DNA from: Bacillota bacterium
GTDB taxonomy: Bacteria > Bacillota > Clostridia > Christensenellales > Aristaeellaceae
Direction of reading: 5' to 3'
Assembly: GCA_023402355.1 (NCBI GenBank)
Contig: JAEXCG010000035.1
Location: 1 to 5,111 of the forward strand
Length of the DNA: 5,111 nucleotides
The notes beneath the pieces are model-generated. The model did no database searches, was not told where the DNA came from, and worked only from the letters and a program-made list of their open reading frames with translations. Shown one piece after another: positions 1 through 5,111 of the stretch; within the stretch, counting starts at the first letter, position 1, and each line of letters starts with the position of its first letter. Made by a program: the position numbers and the translations under genes.

Positions 1-710
1 TGGGCCGGGTGGACACGCTGCTGAAAAAGGTGGCGCAGGAGGCGGAGAACACCAAGCAGGCGGAGATCGTCGCCCTGCGCGCGCAGATTTCGCCGCACTT
101 CCTCTACAACACGCTCAACGGCATCAAGTGCATGGCCGCGCAGAACCAGACGGACGAAATTCAAATTTCGGTGACGAGCCTGATCGCGCTGCTGCGCGAG
201 AGCCTGGGCAATGCGCAGGACGTGATCCCGCTCTCCCGCGAGCTGAAATACGTGGACAACTACATCCAACTGCAGCGATACCGGCTGGACCTGTGCTTTC
301 AGTACCGGGTGAACGTCCCGGAGGCGCTTCTCGACGCGGCGCTTCCGCACTTCGCGCTGCAGCCTCTCGTCGAAAACGCGCTGATTCACGCCTTCGACGA
401 AATCTCCGACGAGGGCAACACCATCGCCGTGACCGCGCGCGCGGACGGCGAAACCTGGCTGCTCTCGGTGGAGGACAACGGCGTGGGGATCGACGCGGAA
501 ACCTGCCGCGAGCTTAACCGGCAGTTTGCCGACGGCTCGTCTGCCGCGCTCAAAAAGGTAGGGCTGCACAACGTGTTCGAGCGCTGCCGCCATCTCTTCG
601 GCAGGCGCGCGCGCCTGACGATCGAGCGCACGGGGCGCGGCACGCGCGTGACGCTGCGGCTGCCGCTGGCGCTCTACGAGGAGGAACGCACGGACTACCG
701 CAGCCCCTGA
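1..710 (+). CDS. YesM-type sensor histidine kinase, C-terminal part (5' truncated by window edge)
   Basis: Kinase core of a two-component sensor that phosphorylates itself on histidine and passes the phosphate to a response regulator, typically of the YesN/AraC type in this family. Counting the codon at position 9 as residue 1, a short coiled-coil-like linker (about 3-25) leads into the His_kinase box ISPHFLYNTLN, with the phospho-acceptor His at residue 30 (bases 96-98). The ATPase domain follows: N-box LQPLVENALIHAF (Asn123), G1 box DNGVGI (156-161) and a G2-like VGLHNVFERC. It ends with the usual GTRVTLRLPL strand and stops with TGA at 708-710. The GTG at 9 is not taken as the start: the frame stays open to base 1 (Gly-Arg precede it), no ribosome binding site is visible, and family members carry an extracellular sensor domain, membrane helices and HAMP domain before this point. 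No response regulator follows, so the partner gene is probably upstream. Family assignment is strong; the signal sensed is unknown. Confidence 0.93.
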   Translation, partial: GRVDTLLKKVAQEAENTKQAEIVALRAQISPHFLYNTLNGIKCMAAQNQTDEIQISVTSLIALLRESLGNAQDVIPLSRELKYVDNYIQLQRYRLDLCFQYRVNVPEALLDAALPHFALQPLVENALIHAFDEISDEGNTIAVTARADGETWLLSVEDNGVGIDAETCRELNRQFADGSSAALKKVGLHNVFERCRHLFGRRARLTIERTGRGTRVTLRLPLALYEEERTDYRSP

Positions 711-752
711 CCCGGCGAAGTGCACAACACAATCGTCGCATTTATGATTCGT

Positions 753-788
753 TTGACACACGACGCCCCGACGCCGCTGTGCTACAAT
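753..788 (+). promoter_or_regulatory. Candidate promoter of the GH127 gene (extended -10, oddly spaced -35)
   Basis: A consensus TTGACA lies at 753-758 and an extended -10, TGCTACAAT (TG at 780-781, TACAAT at 783-788), lies downstream. The 24-nt spacer is well beyond the usual 16-18, so the two hexamers probably do not act as one ordinary sigma-A promoter. The extended -10 could work alone or with an activator. The spacer contains the heptamer CGACGCC twice (761-767 and 769-775). Transcription would start near 795 and leave a leader of about 65 nt before the ATG at 861. The 150-nt gap after the kinase gene fits separate transcription. Confidence 0.45.
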
Positions 789-860
789 GTCTGCAAACAG
801 ATCGCCGCGGGCGAGACGGAGCGGCGGACGCAAACGAAGAAAGGACGTGACCATCCCCTC

Positions 861-2699
861 ATGCTCAAGAAGACGACGTTTATTCCCTTTACCCACGGGG
901 AGATCAAGCCCCAGGGCTGGCTGCTGCGCCAGCTTCGCATTCAGGCGGACGGCCTGAGCGGCCATCTGGACAAGGTGTGGCCGGACATTCGGGACAGCAA
1001 ATGGATCGGCGGCGACCGCGACGGCTGGGAGCGCGTGCCCTACTGGCTGGACGGCTTCGTGCCCCTCGCCTACCTGCTGGACGACGACGGCCTGAAGGCG
1101 CGGGCGAAGCGCTACATCGACGGCATCCTCGCGCGCCAGGAGGAGGACGGCTGGATCTGCCCCTGCGCGCCGGAGGAGCGGGACGCCTACGACGTGTGGG
1201 CGTTCATGCTGATCCTCAAGGTGCTGGCCCTGTACGCGGATTTAAGCGGGGACGAGCGCATCCCGGACGCGATGGCGCGCGCGCTGGGGTGCCTCAAGAC
1301 GCACCTGCACCACCACACGCTCTTCGGCTGGGGCTCGGCGCGCTGGTACGAATGCCTGATCCCGATCTTCTGGCTCTACGAGCGCACGGGCGAGGAATGG
1401 CTGATCGACCTGTGCTATCGCCTGCGCACGCAGGGCATGGACTATACGCAGGTGTTTGAGCCTTACCGCGACACGACGCCGCAGCGCGTCTGGACGTTCG
1501 ACACGCACGTGGTCAACATGGCGATGTGCCTCAAGCAGGAGGCGCTGATGTCCCGCCTGACGGGCGGCGACCCGGACGCGTTCGCCCTCAGGGCGCACGA
1601 GCTGCTCAAAAAGTACCACGGCATGGCCGTGGGCCACTTCACCGGCGACGAGTGCGTGGCGGGCACCAGCCCCGTGCAGGGCTCGGAGCTTTGCAGCGTG
1701 GTCGAGGCGATGTACTCCTTTGAGCAGATGCTCGCCGTGAGCGGCAACCCGCACTGGGCGGACGAGGCGGAGCGCCTGGCGTTCAACGCCCTGCCCGCGA
1801 CGATGAGCGCGGACATGTGGACGCACCAGTACGACCAGCAGACGAACCAGATTCGCTGCCAGCGACTGCCGGAGGACCACGTGGTCTTCGGCACGAACGG
1901 GCCGGAGTCGCATTTGTTCGGGCTCGAGCCGAACTTCGGCTGCTGCACCGCGAACTTTAACCAGGGCTGGCCCAAGCTGGCGATGTCCGCGTTCATGCGC
2001 GCGCAGGACGGCGTGGCCTCCTGCCTGATCGTCCCCTCCGAGGTGCGCTTTGCGCAGGGCGAGGCGCAGGTCGCCGTCGCGCTGAAGACGGACTACCCCT
2101 TCAAGGGCGCGGCGCGCTACACGGTGACGACGGACAGGCCGACCGCGTTTACGCTCTACATCCGCATTCCCTCGGCCGCAAAGCGCGCCACGGTGAACGG
2201 CGAGACGGCGACGCCCGGCGAGTTCTTCGCCGTTTCCCGCACGTGGGAGGGCGAGCAGCAGATCGACGTGTCGTTCACGTTTGCGTGCGAGCTGACGGAG
2301 CGCCCCGGCGACATGCGCTGCCTGTGGCGCGGGCCGCTGCTGTACTCGGTCGCGATCGACGAGCGTTGGGAGCGCCGCGAGTACGAGGACAAGGGCGTCG
2401 AGCGCAAGTACCCGTACTGCGACTACGAGATTACGCCGCAATCCGCGTGGAACTATGCGTTTGCGGACGCGCAGTTCGACGTGACGGAGCGCGAGATCGG
2501 CGCATACCCCTTTGACGGCAAGGACGCGCCCGTGGAGATCGCGGCGAACCTCGCGCCGGTGGACTGGCCGGAGGCATACGGCGTCTGCCTGCCCGCGCCC
2601 CAAAGCCGCAAGGCCACGGGCCCGGCGCGGCGCGTGCGCATGATCCCTTACGGCTGCACCAACCTGCGCATGACCGAGATGCCCATGGCGGAAAAATAA
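861..2699 (+). CDS. GH127-type glycoside hydrolase (DUF1680), putative beta-L-arabinofuranosidase
   Basis: Predicted retaining glycosidase of 612 residues, related to enzymes that release beta-L-arabinofuranose from plant arabino-oligosaccharides. No signal peptide is visible, so it probably acts in the cytoplasm on imported oligosaccharides. The N-terminal IPFTHGEIKPQGWLLRQL is typical of the family; a helical barrel covers roughly 50-400 and a beta-rich C-terminal part roughly 420-612. By family knowledge the active site holds zinc bound by one Glu and three Cys, one of which is the nucleophile. Here these map to GSELC (Glu276, Cys278) and FGCC (Cys361, Cys362), with Glu264 in GDE as likely acid/base. 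The ELC, NALPA, DQQTNQ and GCCTANFNQGWPK motifs place it in the COG3533 branch. The frame is open from a GTG at 720, but that start would put the candidate promoter inside the gene and has no ribosome binding site. ATG 861, preceded by AAAGGA at 840-845 (15 nt away, weak), fits the family N-terminus. Family is secure; exact substrate is not. Confidence 0.92.
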   Translation: MLKKTTFIPFTHGEIKPQGWLLRQLRIQADGLSGHLDKVWPDIRDSKWIGGDRDGWERVPYWLDGFVPLAYLLDDDGLKARAKRYIDGILARQEEDGWICPCAPEERDAYDVWAFMLILKVLALYADLSGDERIPDAMARALGCLKTHLHHHTLFGWGSARWYECLIPIFWLYERTGEEWLIDLCYRLRTQGMDYTQVFEPYRDTTPQRVWTFDTHVVNMAMCLKQEALMSRLTGGDPDAFALRAHELLKKYHGMAVGHFTGDECVAGTSPVQGSELCSVVEAMYSFEQMLAVSGNPHWADEAERLAFNALPATMSADMWTHQYDQQTNQIRCQRLPEDHVVFGTNGPESHLFGLEPNFGCCTANFNQGWPKLAMSAFMRAQDGVASCLIVPSEVRFAQGEAQVAVALKTDYPFKGAARYTVTTDRPTAFTLYIRIPSAAKRATVNGETATPGEFFAVSRTWEGEQQIDVSFTFACELTERPGDMRCLWRGPLLYSVAIDERWERREYEDKGVERKYPYCDYEITPQSAWNYAFADAQFDVTEREIGAYPFDGKDAPVEIAANLAPVDWPEAYGVCLPAPQSRKATGPARRVRMIPYGCTNLRMTEMPMAEK

Positions 2700-2712
2700 G
2701 CGCATCAAACAG

Positions 2713-2750
2713 ACAGCCCCTCCATCCGAACGCTCGGATGGAGGGGCTGT
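2713..2750. terminator. Perfect 17-bp hairpin between convergent genes, probable bidirectional terminator
   Basis: Arms 2713-2729 and 2734-2750 are exact inverted complements with a 4-nt loop (ACGC). The stem starts 13 nt after the GH127 stop codon and, on the other strand, 21 nt after the PHP stop codon. On the minus strand the stem is followed by a modestly T-rich CTGTTTGATG; on the plus strand only a TT follows, so termination may be better for the PHP transcript. The stem's strength and its position between two tail-to-tail genes support a shared terminator. Confidence 0.8.
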
Positions 2751-2771
2751 TGCCCTGGTGAATGGGCCGGA

Positions 2772-3440
2772 TCAGTCCTGCGCGGAGACGAAGGCGGGGC
2801 GCGGGGTTTGGCGCAGATAGGCGGCCAGCCCGTCCGGGGTCAGCGCGTCCCTCGGCACGTAGACGCCGCCCGCGCCTGTGTCGCCGAGCTGGTGCGCGTC
2901 CGACCCGCAGAGCGTGAGCAGCCCGTAGCGCTCCGCATAAGCCTGCGCGAGGTCGTTGTGGCTGTCGTGGCGTGGGTTGCAGTTGCGCGTCTCGATGCCG
3001 TCCAGGTCGCAGGCGGGCATGACGCGAAGCTTGGGGCGGAAGGGATGCGCCTGATAGAAAAGCCAGCCGTTTTTACGGCAGAGCGCGTGGAAGGCGGCTA
3101 TCCCATCCTCGCAGACGCTGTCCGGAAGGCGAAGGATGGCGTCTTCCGTGAGGCCGTAGACGAGGAAGTCCTCGTCGCCGGAGGAAAAGCGGATTTCCAT
3201 GCCCGGCAGCACGGTCAGGTTCAGCGCGGCCCCGGCCTCGGCGGCCAGACGATAGCCGGTCAGGAACGCGTCGCGCGCGGCGGCGCTTTGAAACTTGCCG
3301 GGCAGAAAATGGTCGGTGACCACGACGGCGCCGTATCCGGCGTCCCGGCACAGGCGGATCATCTCCCGGGCGGGCACCTTGCCGCAGGCGCTCACCTCGC
3401 AGGTGTGCAGGTGGGTTTCGAGCTTGACGAGATCGCTCAA
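2772..3440 (-). CDS. PHP-domain metal-dependent phosphoesterase
   Basis: A 222-residue, single-domain, soluble protein of the PHP (polymerase and histidinol phosphatase) superfamily, whose members hydrolyse phosphoesters at a multi-metal site. Metal-ligand motifs appear in the expected order: HLHT (His10, His12), TDH (Asp43, His44), GMEIRF (Glu82), QAHPFR (His132) and GSDAH (Asp181, His183). It lacks the long extra regions of DNA polymerase PHP domains and of full HisK histidinol phosphatases. The first loop reads TCEVSACGKVP instead of the common S-D-G type. Nothing nearby belongs to histidine synthesis, so histidinol phosphatase is not favoured; a nucleotide or small phosphate substrate is possible but unproven. 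The start is TTG: a strong AAGGAG lies 9 nt upstream, an in-frame TGA at 3449-3447 rules out a longer protein, and no ATG precedes His10. It lies downstream of pepV on the same strand across a 74-nt gap that contains a terminator. Confidence 0.88.
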   Translation of the reverse strand: MSDLVKLETHLHTCEVSACGKVPAREMIRLCRDAGYGAVVVTDHFLPGKFQSAAARDAFLTGYRLAAEAGAALNLTVLPGMEIRFSSGDEDFLVYGLTEDAILRLPDSVCEDGIAAFHALCRKNGWLFYQAHPFRPKLRVMPACDLDGIETRNCNPRHDSHNDLAQAYAERYGLLTLCGSDAHQLGDTGAGGVYVPRDALTPDGLAAYLRQTPRPAFVSAQD

Positions 3441-3449
3441 TGGTTTTCA

Positions 3450-3455
3450 CTCCTT
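3450..3455 (-). promoter_or_regulatory. Ribosome binding site fixing the TTG start of the PHP gene
   Basis: Read on the minus strand, AAGAAGGAGTG contains AAGGAG at 3455-3450, leaving 9 nt before the TTG at 3440-3438. With the in-frame stop just upstream, this leaves TTG as the only reasonable start. Confidence 0.8.
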
Positions 3456-3469
3456 CTTTGCAGCATCGC

Positions 3470-3505
3470 AAAAATGGAAGGGCGGCCCCAGGATGAGGGC
3501 CGCCC
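3470..3505 (-). terminator. Intrinsic terminator downstream of pepV
   Basis: On the minus strand a 9-bp all-G/C stem (GGGCGGCCC at 3505-3497 and GGGCCGCCC at 3488-3480) with an 8-nt loop is followed by TTCCATTTTT (3479-3470). The stem begins 9 nt after the pepV TAA. The T stretch is interrupted by CCA, so termination may be incomplete, which matters because the PHP gene starts only 29 nt past the T run. Confidence 0.72.
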
Positions 3506-3514
3506 GGGAAAGAC

Positions 3515-4885
3515 TTACGCCCCCGCGAGCGCGACGATCGCGTAAGCGAAGATGCGCACGCTGAGCATGAGCTGCGCGAGGTCCACGTTCTCGCCCGCCT
3601 GGTGCGCCAGCTCCGGCTCGCCCGGGAAGAGCGGGCCGAAGGCGACGGCCTGCTTCATGGAGCGGGCGTAGGTGCCGCCGCCGATGGCGACCGTGTGCGC
3701 GTCGAGGCCGGACAGCTCGCCGTAGACCTTGAGCAGGGACTGCACGATGAAGCTCGACTCCGGCACGTGGTGCGGCTGCGAGGCGTGGCCCGCGTCGATG
3801 GTAAAGCCGCCGTCCGCCAGGCGCATGCTGACGAAGCGCACGATCTGCGCGTCGCTGTAGAAGACGGGGTAGCGGCAGTCAAACGTCGCGCACAGCGTCT
3901 CCCCGTCGTAGGAGAGCAGGCCCAGGTTGATCGTGAGCGGGCCGGATACCTTGTCCGAACCGGCGATGCCCAGGCCCGTGCCGTCCGAATCGTGGCCGAT
4001 GGCGTCCGCCAGCGCCTTGATGCGCTTGCCGCCCGCGCCGGCGGCCTCGAGCACGAGGAGAAGCTGGCTGGCGGCGTTCACGCCCTGCCAGGGGGTGGAG
4101 GCGTGCGCGGGGACGCCGGTGACGGTCAGCTTGAAGGTTTCGCCGTCGAGCGTTTCGCAGGACAGGTGAATGTCGTTTTGCGCGGCAAAGGCGAGCGCCC
4201 TGTCGGAGGCCTCCGCGCCGCGCACGACCGCGACGGCCGTGCCGGGCACGACGTTGGGCCGCGTGCCGGACTGGATGGAGACGATCGTCTGACAGTGCAT
4301 CTCGGCGCGCGCTTCCATCTGCAGGATGCCTTTTTCGGTGTTGATGACCGGGAACTCCGCGTCGGGCGAGAAGCCGAGGGCGGGCAGGCCGATCTTTTCG
4401 TCATAATAGGCGATGTCGTCCATGCCGCTTTCCTCGTCGCAGCCCAGAACGAGGCGAACGCGCTTGTTTAGCTTGATGCCCGCGTCCTTCACGGCCTTCA
4501 TCGCGTAGAGCGCCGCGACGGCGGGGCCCTTGTCGTCGCTGGTGCCGCGGCCGTACATCTTGCCGTCCTTCACGCTTGCGCCGAAGGGATCGACCTGCCA
4601 ACCGTCGCCCGCGGGCACGACGTCCAGGTGCGCGAGGATGCCGATGACGTCCTCGCCCTCGCCGATTTCCATGTCGCAGGCGTAGCCGTCGATGTCGCGG
4701 GCGTTTCCGAGCAGCGCGTCGCCGTCCTTGAGCGCGCGGTCGAGCATGCGGCGCACGTCCGCGCCGAAGGGCGCGCCGGGCTGCGGATCGCCCTTAACGG
4801 AGGGAATGCGAATCCACGCGGCAAGGGTTTCCTCAAGCTGCGGGCGAAGGGCCTCCACGGCCCGATCCAGAGCGGGATGGTTCAT
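3515..4885 (-). CDS. pepV: PepV-type M20 family dipeptidase (Xaa-His dipeptidase/Sapep-like)
   Basis: A 456-residue cytoplasmic zinc peptidase that by family knowledge cleaves dipeptides, releasing amino acids from imported peptides; PepV members are usually about 470 residues. The catalytic domain comes in two parts flanking a lid domain (roughly 190-380). Zinc and catalytic residues are all present: AHLDVVP (His86, Asp88), GRGTSDDKGP (Asp117, bridging), CDEESG (Glu151 as base, Glu152 as ligand), FSPDAEFPV (Asp175) and PELAHQAGENVD (His428). The GTRPNVVPGTA stretch (207-217) in the lid is typical of the family. No signal peptide or membrane segment is seen. The ATG at 4885 is preceded by a near-perfect AGGAGGT 7 nt away, and the protein begins with the usual helix before WIRIPSV. 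It is followed by its own terminator and then the PHP gene. The M20 peptidase call is very firm; exact peptide preference cannot be read from the sequence. Confidence 0.95.
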   Translation of the reverse strand: MNHPALDRAVEALRPQLEETLAAWIRIPSVKGDPQPGAPFGADVRRMLDRALKDGDALLGNARDIDGYACDMEIGEGEDVIGILAHLDVVPAGDGWQVDPFGASVKDGKMYGRGTSDDKGPAVAALYAMKAVKDAGIKLNKRVRLVLGCDEESGMDDIAYYDEKIGLPALGFSPDAEFPVINTEKGILQMEARAEMHCQTIVSIQSGTRPNVVPGTAVAVVRGAEASDRALAFAAQNDIHLSCETLDGETFKLTVTGVPAHASTPWQGVNAASQLLLVLEAAGAGGKRIKALADAIGHDSDGTGLGIAGSDKVSGPLTINLGLLSYDGETLCATFDCRYPVFYSDAQIVRFVSMRLADGGFTIDAGHASQPHHVPESSFIVQSLLKVYGELSGLDAHTVAIGGGTYARSMKQAVAFGPLFPGEPELAHQAGENVDLAQLMLSVRIFAYAIVALAGA

Positions 4886-4892
4886 GCAAATG

Positions 4893-4899
4893 ACCTCCT
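4893..4899 (-). promoter_or_regulatory. Shine-Dalgarno sequence of pepV
   Basis: AGGAGGT on the minus strand, 7 nt before the ATG at 4885. It matches the 16S rRNA tail almost perfectly and confirms the chosen start. Confidence 0.85.
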
Positions 4900-4948
4900 A
4901 GATCGTATCGTTGAGAAACGGCAAAGACGGGATTTGAAAGGAGCGCAA

Positions 4949-5024
4949 CCCATCTAAGCGTCGTGAGGATGGAATTCCAAAGAAGTATAGCCCATCTAAG
5001 CGTCGTGAGGATGGAATTCCAAAG
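4949..5024. repeat. Two identical 34-bp direct repeats, 8 bp apart
   Basis: Copies at 4949-4982 and 4991-5024 are identical over 34 bp and separated by AAGTATAG (4983-4990), giving a 42-bp period. Each copy starts CCCATCTAAGCG, contains the palindrome GGAATTCC and ends CCAAAG. Within each copy CCATC and GATGG could pair across a 13-nt loop. The repeats lie about 65-140 bp upstream of the pepV start, where its promoter would be expected. The 42-bp period is a multiple of three, so both copies give the same peptide (LWNSILTTLRW on the minus strand), but no gene is supported. Two copies with an 8-bp gap are not a CRISPR array. Origin and function are unknown. Confidence 0.9.
4984..4989 (-). promoter_or_regulatory. 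Weak candidate -10 element for pepV, in the gap between repeats
   Basis: The minus strand reads TATACT at 4989-4984, a fair -10 hexamer about 100 nt before the pepV ATG. No good -35 is found 16-18 nt upstream, which falls inside the second repeat copy. A second weak option is TACGAT at 4907-4902, also without a -35. Recorded because no better pepV promoter is visible in the window. Confidence 0.2.
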
Positions 5025-5041
5025 GGACAATGCCCCTTTGG
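5019..5041. repeat. 8-bp inverted repeat (palindrome A)
   Basis: CCAAAGGG (5019-5026) pairs with CCCTTTGG (5034-5041) around a 7-nt loop. The left arm overlaps the end of the second 34-bp repeat copy (5019-5024). Neither strand has a T run after the stem, so it is not called a terminator. Confidence 0.75.
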
Positions 5042-5048
5042 CCGGGGG

Positions 5049-5071
5049 TTTGGGGGCAGGCAGCCCCCAAA
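5049..5071. repeat. 9-bp G/C-rich inverted repeat (palindrome B)
   Basis: TTTGGGGGC (5049-5057) pairs perfectly with GCCCCCAAA (5063-5071) around AGGCA. GGCCGGGG flanks it on both sides (5040-5047 and 5073-5080), and a smaller GGCCG/CGGCC palindrome follows at 5073-5085. The layout resembles dispersed intergenic palindromic (REP-like) elements; whether other copies exist in the genome cannot be seen here. Confidence 0.75.
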
Positions 5072-5083
5072 AGGCCGGGGCGG

Positions 5084-5103
5084 CCCCCCCCCGCCCCCCC
5101 CCC
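5084..5103. repeat. Two cytosine runs (9 and 10 C) at the window edge
   Basis: Nine C (5084-5092), one G, then ten C (5094-5103), followed by AAAAGGCG. The end repeats the CCCCCAAAAGGC string seen at 5064-5075, so another palindrome unit may begin here and be cut off. Runs of this length are prone to sequencing and assembly error, so the exact base count is uncertain. Confidence 0.7.
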
Positions 5104-5111
5104 AAAAGGCG

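Noticed and set aside
9..11. GTG as a true start of the histidine kinase
   Set aside because: It lies just 29 codons before the phospho-acceptor His, in a linker region, with the frame open to the window edge. A kinase without sensor and membrane parts would be unusual, so the gene is more likely cut by the window.
720..860. 47-codon N-terminal extension of the GH127 protein from GTG 720
   Set aside because: The extension has no family similarity, lacks a ribosome binding site and would contain the candidate promoter; the typical family N-terminus begins just after ATG 861.
1242..2708. 488-codon open frame on the minus strand opposite the GH127 gene
   Set aside because: It lies opposite a gene with clear family motifs. 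Its translation is low-complexity and rich in Arg, Ala, His and Val, as expected from the antisense of high-GC coding DNA. No motif is recognisable.
2808..3545. 245-codon plus-strand open frame over the PHP gene
   Set aside because: Antisense shadow: it runs through the pepV terminator and the PHP ribosome binding site, and the translation is biased and resembles no family.
3602..4471. 289-codon plus-strand open frame over pepV
   Set aside because: Antisense to a complete PepV-type peptidase with all metal ligands; composition is dominated by Arg, Ala, Gly, Val and Asp.
4949..5024. CRISPR array
   Set aside because: Only two copies with an 8-bp gap; real spacers are about 25-40 bp, and no cas gene is present.
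4833..5105. 90-codon minus-strand frame through the repeat region with LWNSILTTLRW twice
   Set aside because: The repeated peptide only reflects the 42-bp DNA period. The frame is made of G/C palindromes and C runs and overlaps the pepV start out of frame, with no conserved domain.
4886..5111. tRNA, riboswitch or other structured RNA
   Set aside because: The hairpins are simple palindromes without a cloverleaf or a recognisable riboswitch or T-box pattern.

Overview
The window looks like chromosomal DNA of a high-GC member of the Clostridia (Bacillota), probably gut-associated. The basis is the gene families: a YesM-type sensor kinase, a DUF1680/GH127 glycosidase, a small PHP protein and a PepV-type dipeptidase. 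Purine-rich AGGAGG-like ribosome binding sites, a TTG start, hairpin terminators and strong G/C third-position bias also fit. No 16S gene or other taxonomic marker is present, so this placement is an inference.

Layout: (1) 1-710 (+) is the 3' part of a sensor histidine kinase whose 5' end lies outside the window. (2) 711-860 is a promoter-bearing gap. (3) 861-2699 (+) is a complete 612-residue GH127-type glycosidase with the Cys/Glu zinc-site residues in place. (4) 2713-2750 is a perfect 17-bp hairpin between convergent genes, probably a shared terminator. (5) 2772-3440 (-) is a PHP-domain metallophosphoesterase starting at TTG. (6) 3470-3505 is a hairpin terminator for the gene upstream of it. 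(7) 3515-4885 (-) is a complete M20 dipeptidase of the PepV type. (8) 4886-5111 has no convincing gene. It holds a near-tandem 34-bp repeat, G/C-rich palindromes and two long C runs that reach the window edge.

The plus-strand half fits a sugar-responsive locus in which a membrane kinase senses an extracellular signal and an intracellular glycosidase trims arabinofuranoside-type oligosaccharides; that link is inferred from adjacency only. The minus-strand half is a housekeeping-like pair: pepV, then the PHP gene behind an intergenic terminator with almost no room for a promoter of its own.

I did not find a new biological system. The least explained part is the repeat and palindrome cluster at 4949-5111. 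Long open frames antisense to the real genes, including one of 488 codons opposite the glycosidase, are treated as composition artefacts.
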